NCBI RefSeq assembly: GCF_001297015.1
Contig: NZ_LIGE01000017.1
Location: 1-64,000, forward strand
Direction of reading: 5' to 3'
Source: Pseudomonas sp. RIT-PI-r
GTDB lineage: Bacteria > Pseudomonadota > Gammaproteobacteria > Pseudomonadales > Pseudomonadaceae
DNA length: 64,000 bases
Made by a program: the position numbers and the translations under genes. The notes beneath the pieces were generated by a model that had not been told where the DNA came from, ran no database searches, and saw nothing but the letters and a program-made list of their open reading frames with translations. Shown here in pieces: positions 17,502 through 24,381 of the stretch (position 1 is the first letter of the stretch; every line of letters starts with the position of its first letter).

Positions 17502-18578
17502 ATGGAAAATAATCAGCCGATTATCATCAAGCGCGTCAAGCGCATAGCCGGCGGGCATCACGGTGGGGCGTGGAAAATCGCCTTCGCCGACTTCGCCACG
17601 GCGATGATGGCGTTCTTCCTGGTGTTGTGGCTGCTGTCCACCGCCACGCCTGAGCAGAAGATCGCCATCGCCGGCTACTTCAAAGACCCGGTCGGCTTTT
17701 CCGAAAGCGGCACGCCGTACATCATTGACCTGGGCGGTACGCCGACCCTGGCGCCGGAAAACACCCTCAACCCTGAGGTGAAATCCCAGCCGCAACCGGA
17801 CAAGGTCACCGTCGACACCGAACAGGTCGAAGGCATGGCCGAGCAGGTCGAGAAGGAACGTCTGGAACTGCTTCTGCAAGAACTGCAGAACAAGGTCGAC
17901 GAGAACCCGCAACTGCAGAAGTTCAAGGATCAGATCCTCTTCGAGATCACCCCGAACGGCTTGCGTATCCAGATCATGGACGCGGAAAACCGGCCGATGT
18001 TCGACTCCGGTTCCGCACGCCTGAAGCCGTACTTCGAAGACATCCTGCTGGCCATGGCCGACACCATCAAAGCGGTGCCGAACAAGATCAGCATCAGCGG
18101 CCACACCGACGCCAAGCCGTACACCGGCACCGGCGATTTCGGTAACTGGGAACTGTCGGCCAACCGTGCCAACGCCGCGCGTCGTGCACTGATCGCCGGT
18201 AGCTATCCGGATGCGCAAGTGGCGCGGGTGGTCGGTTACGCCTCGTCGGCGCTGTTCGACCGGGAAAACCCGTTCAACCCGGTCAACCGTCGTATCGACA
18301 TCGTGGTGCTGACCAAAAAGGCCCAGGCCGCGATCGAAGGCGCGCAAGGTGCGGACGCAGCGAAACCGGCCGATGAAAGCCACAACGGCGCCGCTCCGGC
18401 AGCGCCGGTTGATCCGAACGCGTTGCCGGCGGATCAGCAACCGGTGCCAGCGCATGAGTTGCGTGAGCGGCTGAACTTGTTTGATGACGCCGCGCCTAAA
18501 CCGGCTGAGCCGGGGAGTGCGGCGCCTGCGCCGTCTACTCCGCCAACCACTGCCCCGGCCCCCGCGCCGAAGCAGTGA
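17502..18578 (+). CDS. motB: Flagellar motor stator protein MotB
   Basis: A 358-residue partner of MotA, anchoring the stator to peptidoglycan. The short cytoplasmic start is followed by one membrane helix (residues 25-46) with the proton-binding Asp30 in IAFADFATAMMAFF. The plug and linker span about 50-170. An OmpA-like peptidoglycan-binding domain follows (about 175-275; ISGHTDAKPYTG, WELSANRANAARRAL, NRRIDIVVL). The last 80 residues are a low-complexity Ala/Pro tail. It starts three bases after motA and is ended by a clear terminator. Confidence 0.96.
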   Translation: MENNQPIIIKRVKRIAGGHHGGAWKIAFADFATAMMAFFLVLWLLSTATPEQKIAIAGYFKDPVGFSESGTPYIIDLGGTPTLAPENTLNPEVKSQPQPDKVTVDTEQVEGMAEQVEKERLELLLQELQNKVDENPQLQKFKDQILFEITPNGLRIQIMDAENRPMFDSGSARLKPYFEDILLAMADTIKAVPNKISISGHTDAKPYTGTGDFGNWELSANRANAARRALIAGSYPDAQVARVVGYASSALFDRENPFNPVNRRIDIVVLTKKAQAAIEGAQGADAAKPADESHNGAAPAAPVDPNALPADQQPVPAHELRERLNLFDDAAPKPAEPGSAAPAPSTPPTTAPAPAPKQ

Positions 18579-18583
18579 CCCAC

Positions 18584-18613
18584 AAAAAAGCCGACAGCGA
18601 TGTCGGCTTTTTT
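18584..18613 (+). terminator. Rho-independent terminator after motB
   Basis: The sequence aaaaaagccgaca-gcga-tgtcggctttttt forms a seven-base GC-rich stem with a T run on the plus strand and an A run before it, so it could also end transcription of the minus-strand TIR operon coming from the right. Confidence 0.92.
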
Positions 18614-18686
18614 GTGTCTGGAATTTCACCTCGCCGCTCATTTGCGTGGCGTTACGAAATTGATCGGGAACCAGGCAAGTGAGGTC

Positions 18687-19172
18687 TTAGAACCCCCGCC
18701 GAATCCTGCTCTTCAACTGATCATGAAACTGCTCGGCATTCCTCTTGTAAGTCCCCTTCATCGACTCACTCATCGAATCCAGCATCACCGACCGCTTGTT
18801 CGTCACTTCCTCTCGATAAGCATCGATAAAGAAATCCAGATCTCTGTCCGTACTCAACTTCGGCCATTTATCCAGATACAACGGCAACTGCGCCGGTCCG
18901 GTCTTGAACGAGCAGATTCGCCGGTTGCTGATCGTCGCCTCACCAATCTCGAACGGCACCCACCACGACAAAGCAGTCCTCTCCGACACCACCGCGAGCA
19001 AGTGCGTGCATTCGGTGATGTTGCGGGTGATGACGCCGGTGATGTCATCGGTGGTCTGCGATTCCGGGTCGAGCACATCCAGGTAGGTTTTGATGTTGGC
19101 CTGTTTCAGGCGACTGTTGATTGCCATGGCCTGCATGCGATCCATATGGCGGTAGCTGATGAAGACAGGCAT
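18687..19172 (-). CDS. Second TIR-domain protein of a TIR-caspase operon
   Basis: A 161-residue protein beginning MPVFISYRHMDRMQAM, the classical first strand of a TIR domain. The start is the ATG that overlaps the caspase stop codon (TGATG); the longer open frame reading back through the caspase gene is rejected. The NADase-type glutamate is expected at Glu75 in TALSWWVPFEIGEA, with the LLAVVSERT strand before it. The domain is thus of the canonical TIR kind and differs from the upstream ThsB-like TIR. A C-terminal extension of about 50 residues (FFIDAYREEVTNKR onwards) is unassigned. Being coupled to the caspase gene, it is probably part of the same defence system, as a second NAD-derived signal producer, a sensor or an accessory NADase; which of these is unknown. 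Confidence 0.82.
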   Translation of the reverse strand: MPVFISYRHMDRMQAMAINSRLKQANIKTYLDVLDPESQTTDDITGVITRNITECTHLLAVVSERTALSWWVPFEIGEATISNRRICSFKTGPAQLPLYLDKWPKLSTDRDLDFFIDAYREEVTNKRSVMLDSMSESMKGTYKRNAEQFHDQLKSRIRRGF

Positions 19173-20131
19173 CAGAAATGTCCTTTGAGCGCGAGTTCGC
19201 GGTAGTAGGCGCCGAGCGCGGTGAGGCGGCAGCCGGTGGAGTGGAGGGCGGCGTAGTACATGTGCTCGGCGTCGACCGGCTCGATCAGGCTGTGGCGATT
19301 GCACTTTTGTAACTGGGCGAAAACCTCGCCATGCTCGGGGTTGAACGTCGCTTCGGTCGGCTCGTAGCTGGGGTCGAGCGGGTAGGTCGATTCGGCCTCG
19401 GCAAACCACTCGGGCAGTTTGCGCAGGATCTCTTTGGGGATCAGCGGCGAGACTTCGCGCAGGGAAATGAACTGCGAGACGTTGGTCTTGAATACCGGGC
19501 GTTGTTCCCAGGCGTCGAGCGCGTTGTCGACGAAGGAATAGAGGCTGCCGGGAGTGATCTTGCCGAGAATGTTTGCCGCACCGCCGTGCAGGGCCTGGAG
19601 CAGCAACCCGGTAAACACACCGTGTTGCGAACCTTCCATGGCCGGTTCTTCCTTTTTGCACGCGGTGAGAATGGTCATGCCTTCACCGACCACGCTGCTT
19701 TCACTGCGCAAAGCGCGCACCTCGCCGGCTGATCCGCTCTGGCAGCAGTCGAGAATGATGACTTTGTTTTTGATGCGGGTGGCTTTGGTGGCCCAATTGA
19801 GGATATCGCTGATGCGAATGCCATCCTTCGGGTTACGAAAGTCCTGCGGCAGCAGCATGCCTTCGTCATTGTCGTTATCGAAGCCGCCATGCCCGGCGAA
19901 ATAAAGGAGGGCGACGTTACAGTCGCCGGAAAACAACTCGCGGATCTGGTCTTCAAGTTTCTCCCGGCTCAGATAATCCTCCGCGGACGTCAGCACGATG
20001 TTCTTGAAATTCGGATCGCCATTGGCGTCGGTTTTCAACACCGAAGCCATGGCCATGGCGTCGTTGCTGCAACCGCTCAGGCGCGAAATATGGGTGTAGT
20101 CGTTGATGCCGATAAACAGTCCCTTGCGCAT
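19172..20131 (-). CDS. tcaP: Caspase-like (peptidase C14) effector of a Thoeris-type system
   Basis: A 319-residue cysteine protease of the caspase/metacaspase fold. The start is the ATG giving MRKGLFIGINDYTH, two bases after the stop of the upstream TIR gene. The His-Cys dyad is intact: His81 in YFAGHGG and Cys130 in LDCCQSG, each at the end of a hydrophobic strand. The protease domain spans about residues 1-225. The C-terminal 90 residues form a separate domain (HMYYAALHSTGCRLTALG) with a motif common in bacterial caspase effectors, probably the ligand-sensing part. In the described TIR-caspase system (type IV Thoeris), a TIR-made cyclic ADP-ribose isomer activates the protease, which then degrades cell proteins and stops phage growth. 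That role is inferred here from operon and motifs. It is flanked and coupled on both sides to TIR genes. Confidence 0.85.
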   Translation of the reverse strand: MRKGLFIGINDYTHISRLSGCSNDAMAMASVLKTDANGDPNFKNIVLTSAEDYLSREKLEDQIRELFSGDCNVALLYFAGHGGFDNDNDEGMLLPQDFRNPKDGIRISDILNWATKATRIKNKVIILDCCQSGSAGEVRALRSESSVVGEGMTILTACKKEEPAMEGSQHGVFTGLLLQALHGGAANILGKITPGSLYSFVDNALDAWEQRPVFKTNVSQFISLREVSPLIPKEILRKLPEWFAEAESTYPLDPSYEPTEATFNPEHGEVFAQLQKCNRHSLIEPVDAEHMYYAALHSTGCRLTALGAYYRELALKGHF

Positions 20132-20133
20132 GA

Positions 20134-20541
20134 TCAGGCCGCCGTGTGCAGGCGGATCGCGCCGACGATGCTGTTGGTGTTCCACGCGCATTCGGCGTGT
20201 GCGGCGTTACGCACCACCGTGGAAATACGTTCGGCACCGAACGGTTTGATCGCGATGATCACCTTGCCCATGCGCTTGGCGATCTCGATTTCCTTGTTGA
20301 TCCACTTGCTGTAGGTCGAATACATGCCGGCCATGATCAGCACCGCCGAGCAGGGGCGGATCTTGTTTTCGATGGCTTCTTCAAGCTGCTTGTCGGTCTG
20401 CGCGCCCATGATCGGGTTGTGCGTCGGCACCGAAAAATTCTTGTAAGTGAAGTCGGGGTGGGCACTGAGCAGGCGCACCAGATTGTCGTGGGCGTGGGAG
20501 TAGTTCCACGAGTGGCTGATGAACAAATGGTAGGTTTGCAT
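20134..20541 (-). CDS. thsB: ThsB-like TIR protein, first gene of the TIR-caspase operon
   Basis: A 135-residue protein consisting of one small TIR-like domain of the ThsB (former DUF1863) kind. The start MQTYHLFISHSWNYSH is preceded by a good ribosome site (agagga). Typical features are FISHSW in the first strand, a long helical region with IENKIRPCSAVLIMAG, and the candidate catalytic Glu84 in YSKWINKEIEIAKRMG, followed by KVIIAIKPFG. In Thoeris, such TIRs sense phage infection and convert NAD into a cyclic ADP-ribose signal. The neighbouring caspase is then the expected effector. It is the promoter-proximal gene; 172 bases separate it from the rsgA terminator. Confidence in the TIR family is high; the signal it makes is inferred. 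Confidence 0.85.
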   Translation of the reverse strand: MQTYHLFISHSWNYSHAHDNLVRLLSAHPDFTYKNFSVPTHNPIMGAQTDKQLEEAIENKIRPCSAVLIMAGMYSTYSKWINKEIEIAKRMGKVIIAIKPFGAERISTVVRNAAHAECAWNTNSIVGAIRLHTAA

Positions 20542-20582
20542 GGGGGTTCCTCTGGGGCGCGAACGTGCGACGAGGAACTCAA

Positions 20583-20607
20583 TGTAGGCCCATGAAATGA
20601 GCCTACA
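20583..20607 (-). promoter_or_regulatory. Palindrome in the TIR operon leader
   Basis: The arms tgtaggc (20583-20589) and gcctaca (20601-20607) form a perfect seven-base inverted repeat 42 bases upstream of the first TIR start. On the minus strand it overlaps a weak promoter-like pair (TTGTAG, 16 bases, TACATT). It could be an operator or an RNA hairpin; nothing else supports either. Confidence 0.35.
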
Positions 20608-20713
20608 AGGCTTGGACGGAGAAAGAGAAAGGTCCTGCAAGCAGCCGTGCAGAAGTCCTACAGAAAGGCCTGATGTTTAAAAACGCGAGGGAGGTGTCAG
20701 GGAAAACCGACAT

Positions 20714-20742
20714 CCGGCAGCCCTTGGGCAAAGGGCTGCCGG
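20714..20742 (-). terminator. Hairpin after rsgA
   Basis: A perfect 12-base stem, ccggcagccctt / aagggctgccgg, with a five-base loop lies just after the rsgA stop on the minus strand. The T tail is poor (atgtcggtttt), so it may end transcription only partly and leave some readthrough into the TIR operon. Confidence 0.65.
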
Positions 20743-20751
20743 TACGACTGT

Positions 20752-21783
20752 TTAATAGCCGTTTTCAGGCAGGCTGGCGATGATCGAGCGGTAGCTGTTC
20801 ATTCGTTGCTGCTGCACGCGGCCATCTTCCAGTGCCTTGAGCAAGGCGCAACCCGGTTCACGGTCGTGTTTGCAGTCGCGGAAGCGGCAGGTGCCGAGCA
20901 AATCGTCGAACTCGATGAAACCGGCTTCAACGTCGGCGCGGCTGACGTGACCGAGGCCGAATTCACGGATGCCCGGGGAGTCGATCAACTCGCCGCCGCC
21001 AGGGAAGTGGAACAGGCGCGCGGTGGTCGTCGTGTGCGTGCCCTGACCGGACAGCTCGGACAGCGGCCCGACGCGGGTTTCCACTTCCGGCAGCAGGCTG
21101 TTGACCAGCGACGACTTGCCGACGCCGGACTGACCGACGAAAACGCTGATGCGGCCGTCGAGCTGCTTTTGCAGCTGTTCCATGCCGTCACCGTGGTGCG
21201 CCGACACTTCCAGCACCGGATAACCCAGCGTGCGGTACACCGCCAGCAGCGCGTTGAGCGCCGGGGCGTTCTGCTCGTCGATGAGGTCGAATTTGTTCAG
21301 CAGTAGCAACGGACGGATGCCGGCGTGTTCGGCCGCGACCAGATAACGGTCGATCAGGTTGGCATGCGGCTCGGGCAGCGGGGCGAAAACGATGACGATC
21401 ATGTCGACGTTGGCCGCCACCGGCTTCAGTTGGCCACGGCTGTCCGGGCGGCACAGTTCGGTGGTGCGCGGCAATTGCGCGACGATCACCCCGATGCCCT
21501 GATTGCCGGCGCGCCAGACGACCGTGTCGCCGGTCACCAGCGCCGGCAGGTTGGCGCGCAAGTGGCAACGGAATACCTGGCCGGCCTGATCGCCATCAGT
21601 GGCCTCGACCTCGACCTGCACACCGAAGTGAGCGATCACCAGGCCGGTCTGTTCCGGGCCCAGGTCGCCACCTTCCAGGGCTTCGACGGCCGAGGACTCG
21701 CGTTTGGCGGCGCGTGCTGCGCGCTCGCCCTGAATCTTTTCGATGCGCCAGTTTTGACGACGATTGAGTTGGCGTTTGGCCAT
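20752..21783 (-). CDS. rsgA: Small ribosomal subunit biogenesis GTPase RsgA
   Basis: A 343-residue circularly permuted GTPase that acts in late 30S maturation. An N-terminal OB-fold (about residues 40-110) precedes the G domain, whose motifs occur in permuted order: G4 NKFDL (163-167), then the P loop GQSGVGKSS (217-225), the G2 region THTTTTARL, and G3 DSPGIREF (268-275). The C-terminal zinc finger is formed by Cys299, Cys304, His306 and Cys312. The length is normal. It is divergent from orn across 107 bases, the usual pseudomonad order. In relatives motB normally follows; here the TIR operon intervenes. Confidence 0.96.
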   Translation of the reverse strand: MAKRQLNRRQNWRIEKIQGERAARAAKRESSAVEALEGGDLGPEQTGLVIAHFGVQVEVEATDGDQAGQVFRCHLRANLPALVTGDTVVWRAGNQGIGVIVAQLPRTTELCRPDSRGQLKPVAANVDMIVIVFAPLPEPHANLIDRYLVAAEHAGIRPLLLLNKFDLIDEQNAPALNALLAVYRTLGYPVLEVSAHHGDGMEQLQKQLDGRISVFVGQSGVGKSSLVNSLLPEVETRVGPLSELSGQGTHTTTTARLFHFPGGGELIDSPGIREFGLGHVSRADVEAGFIEFDDLLGTCRFRDCKHDREPGCALLKALEDGRVQQQRMNSYRSIIASLPENGY

Positions 21784-21890
21784 GGGTGTTCCGTCTGAAG
21801 AATGCAGCGATTAGGTAAAACGGCCGCGAGTTTAGCACGCCCGGCCACCGGCCTAGGCTAAACTGCGCAGCATTGCCTAGGAGCCGAAAT

Positions 21891-22433
21891 ATGCAAAACC
21901 CGCAGAACCTGATCTGGATCGACCTGGAAATGACCGGTCTGGATCCGGATAACGACGTCATCATTGAGATGGCCACCATCGTCACCGACAGTGACCTCAA
22001 CACGTTGGCCGAAGGTCCGGTGATCGCCATCCACCACAGCGATGCAGTGCTCGCGCGCATGGACGAGTGGAACACCCGCACCCACGGCAACTCCGGCCTG
22101 ACCCAGCGCGTGCGCGACAGCCGCATCAGCATGGCCGAAGCCGAAGCTGAAACCATCGCGTTCCTGGAGAAATGGGTACCGAAAGGCAAGTCGCCGATCT
22201 GCGGCAACAGCATCTGCCAGGATCGTCGCTTCCTTTATACCCACATGAAAGGGCTGGAAAGCTACTTCCACTACCGCAACCTCGACGTCTCGACGCTCAA
22301 GGAACTGGCCGCGCGCTGGGCACCGGACGTGCGTGACAGCTTCAAGAAGGGCAGCACGCACCTGGCGCTGGACGACATTCGCGAATCCATCGCCGAGCTG
22401 CAGCATTACCGCAAGCACTTCATCAAGTTCTGA
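21891..22433 (+). CDS. orn: Oligoribonuclease
   Basis: A 180-residue DEDDh 3'-5' exonuclease that degrades dinucleotides, including pGpG from c-di-GMP turnover. The start [16 protein letters not shown] is chosen because the acidic pair Asp11/Glu13 follows at the standard distance. Other DEDDh residues occur in [10 protein letters not shown] and in the C-terminal [11 protein letters not shown]. The length is standard. It is essential in many proteobacteria and completes c-di-GMP breakdown. Confidence 0.96.
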   Translation: MQNPQNLIWIDLEMTGLDPDNDVIIEMATIVTDSDLNTLAEGPVIAIHHSDAVLARMDEWNTRTHGNSGLTQRVRDSRISMAEAEAETIAFLEKWVPKGKSPICGNSICQDRRFLYTHMKGLESYFHYRNLDVSTLKELAARWAPDVRDSFKKGSTHLALDDIRESIAELQHYRKHFIKF

Positions 22434-22440
22434 TGTGATC

Positions 22441-22468
22441 CCTGTAGGAGCTGCCGAAGGCTCCTGCA
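22441..22468. repeat. Half of a REP-like element
   Basis: A single arm, cctgtaggagctgccgaaggctcctgc, of the palindrome that is complete at 11201, 13106, 23176, 42162 and 61883. It sits seven bases after the orn stop codon. Confidence 0.7.
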
Positions 22469-22551
22469 CGGATTTGTGTTTGCTGTGGTGCCCCCTTTTG
22501 GTGCCGCCGCGAAATGGCTAGACTGCGCGCCTTCTTGCCTGGATCGCCACC

Positions 22552-23163
22552 ATGTTGCTGATGCTCTATCTCGTCGCCATCACCGCTGAAGCCATGACTG
22601 GCGCGCTGTCTGCCGGGCGTCGCGGCATGGACTGGTTTGGCGTGGTGCTGATCGCCTGCGTCACGGCGTTGGGCGGTGGTTCGGTGCGTGACGTGTTGCT
22701 CGGGCACTACCCGCTGACATGGGTCAAACACCCGGAATACCTGGTGCTGACCTCGGTCGCAGCGATGTTCACTGTGTTCACCGCGCGCTGGATGCGTCAC
22801 CTTCGCTCGCTGTTTCTGGTGCTCGACGCCGTCGGCCTGGTGGCCTTCACCCTGATCGGCTGCATGACTGCACTGGAGATGGGCCACGGCATGCTGGTGG
22901 CCTCGGTCAGCGGCGTCATCACCGGGGTCTTCGGCGGCATCCTCCGCGATATCTTCTGCAACGACATCCCGCTGATCTTCCGCCGAGAGCTGTACGCCAG
23001 CGTCTCGTTCGCGGCGGCGTGGTGCTACATGCTCTGCCTTTACCTGAATGTGCCGAGCGAGCAGGCGATTTTGATCACGCTGTTTGGTGGCTTCCTGCTG
23101 CGCTTGCTGGCGATCCGTTTCCACTGGGAAATGCCCAAGTTCGTCTATAACGATCAGCCGTAA
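22552..23163 (+). CDS. TRIC-like cation channel family protein (YicG/UPF0126)
   Basis: A 203-residue integral membrane protein with about seven hydrophobic segments. Two internally related halves carry the family's Gly-rich kink motifs: GGGSVRDVLLG in the first and GGILRDIFCNDIPL in the second. This fits prokaryotic TRIC-type trimeric monovalent-cation channels, earlier called UPF0126. Its ion selectivity and role here are unknown. It stands alone between orn and queG; a REP-like palindrome follows. No regulatory signal is obvious. Confidence 0.85.
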   Translation: MLLMLYLVAITAEAMTGALSAGRRGMDWFGVVLIACVTALGGGSVRDVLLGHYPLTWVKHPEYLVLTSVAAMFTVFTARWMRHLRSLFLVLDAVGLVAFTLIGCMTALEMGHGMLVASVSGVITGVFGGILRDIFCNDIPLIFRRELYASVSFAAAWCYMLCLYLNVPSEQAILITLFGGFLLRLLAIRFHWEMPKFVYNDQP

Positions 23164-23175
23164 CGCGATATCCCA

Positions 23176-23248
23176 TGTAGGAACTGCCGAAGGCTGCGAT
23201 CTTTTGACGTTCAAGATCAAAAGATCGCAGCCTGCGGCAGCTCCTACA
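23176..23248. repeat. REP-like inverted repeat, 'gtaggagctgccgaaggctgcgatc' type
   Basis: The arms tgtaggaactgccgaaggct...gatcttttga and caaaagatcgcagcctgcggcagctcctaca form a long imperfect palindrome between two convergent genes, where it may serve as a terminator for both. Confidence 0.88.
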
Positions 23249-23253
23249 GGGGG

Positions 23254-24318
23254 TTATGTGATTCCGTGTTGTTTCAGAGCCCATTCGACGTGTTCTTGTA
23301 CCAGCTCTGACGGATAGTCTCGCCGTGCCTTCAACGCTTCCAGCACCGGAATGCTCGACGGCGCGTTACCGAGTCCCACCGCCAGATTGCGCAACCAACG
23401 CTCATAACCGGCACGGCGCAGCGGTGAGCCTTCAGTGCTGCTGAGAAACTTGTCTTCATCCCACAGAAATAGCTCAGCCAGTTCAGCGTTGTCGAGATTG
23501 TGCCGTGGCTTGAAGTCGCTTTCCCCGGACGGTTTGGCGAAACGGTTCCACGGGCAGACGATCTGGCAGTCGTCGCAGCCGAACACACGGTTGCCGATCA
23601 GCGGGCGCAGGTCTTCGGGGATCGCGTTTTTCAGTTCGATCGTCAGGTAGGAAATGCAGCGGCGCGCGTCCAGCACGTACGGACCGACGAAGGCGTTGGT
23701 CGGACAGATATCCAGGCACGCGGTGCAGCGCCCGCAATGTTCGGTGCTGTGCGGCTCATCGACCGGCAGCGGCAGATCGACGAACAACTCGCTCAAGAAG
23801 AAATAACTACCGGCCTTGCGGTTCAGCACCAAGGTGTTTTTGCCGATCCAGCCCAATCCAGCCTGCTCGGCGATGGCTTTTTCCAGCACGGGCGCGCTGT
23901 CGACAAACGCACGAAAACCGAATGGGCCGATCTCCGACTGGATCTTGTCGGCTAATTGTTGCACGCGTTTACGGATCAATTTGTGGTAATCGCGGCCCAA
24001 CGCATAACGCGACACGTAAGCTTTTTCCGGTTGCGCCAGTCGCTTGGCCATTTCGGTATCGCCCGGCAGGTAGTCCATGCGCAGCGAGACCACGCGCAAC
24101 GTACCCGGCACCAGCTCTTCGGGGTGCGAGCGTTTGCTGCCGTGGGCGCCCATGTAGTCCATTTCGCCGTGGTAGCCGGCCTCGAGCCAGCGCGCGAGGT
24201 GCTGCTCATGCTCGGCCAGATCCAGACCGCTGATGCCGACTTGCTGAAAGCCCAGCTCGCGGCCCCAATCCTTGATCGATTGGGCGAGGGCGGGCAGGTC
24301 TGTGGTGATGGCGGACAT
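23254..24318 (-). CDS. queG: Epoxyqueuosine reductase
   Basis: A 354-residue cobalamin-dependent iron-sulfur enzyme for the last step of queuosine synthesis, reducing epoxyqueuosine in tRNA. The start is MSAITTDLPALAQSIKDWG; 28 codons of upstream frame overlap the divergent promoter and are rejected. Two [4Fe-4S] clusters are bound by CGRCTACLDICPTNA and CDDCQIVCPWN with outlying cysteines. The C-terminal HEAT-like region (RRAGYERWLRNLAVGLGN) is present. The length is usual. It is divergent from nnr across 63 bases. Confidence 0.95.
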   Translation of the reverse strand: MSAITTDLPALAQSIKDWGRELGFQQVGISGLDLAEHEQHLARWLEAGYHGEMDYMGAHGSKRSHPEELVPGTLRVVSLRMDYLPGDTEMAKRLAQPEKAYVSRYALGRDYHKLIRKRVQQLADKIQSEIGPFGFRAFVDSAPVLEKAIAEQAGLGWIGKNTLVLNRKAGSYFFLSELFVDLPLPVDEPHSTEHCGRCTACLDICPTNAFVGPYVLDARRCISYLTIELKNAIPEDLRPLIGNRVFGCDDCQIVCPWNRFAKPSGESDFKPRHNLDNAELAELFLWDEDKFLSSTEGSPLRRAGYERWLRNLAVGLGNAPSSIPVLEALKARRDYPSELVQEHVEWALKQHGIT

Positions 24319-24381
24319 GAGACGAGAGAAACCGGAGCTGAGGTGCGTATAATTCTGCCAGACATCGGAGCCCGAAGACGC

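Noticed and set aside
18687..19661. Longer 324-codon version of the second TIR gene
   Set aside because: The extension reads antiframe through the caspase gene. The ATG at 19172, coupled to the caspase stop, starts exactly at the TIR domain.
22423..23220. 265-codon minus-strand frame over the TRIC-like gene
   Set aside because: The plus-strand protein has the expected membrane segments and Gly motifs; the reverse frame is Gln/His/Arg-rich low-complexity sequence.
23956..24381. Long N-terminal extension of nnr
   Set aside because: It overlaps queG on the other strand, and the conserved epimerase domain starts just after the ATG at 24382.
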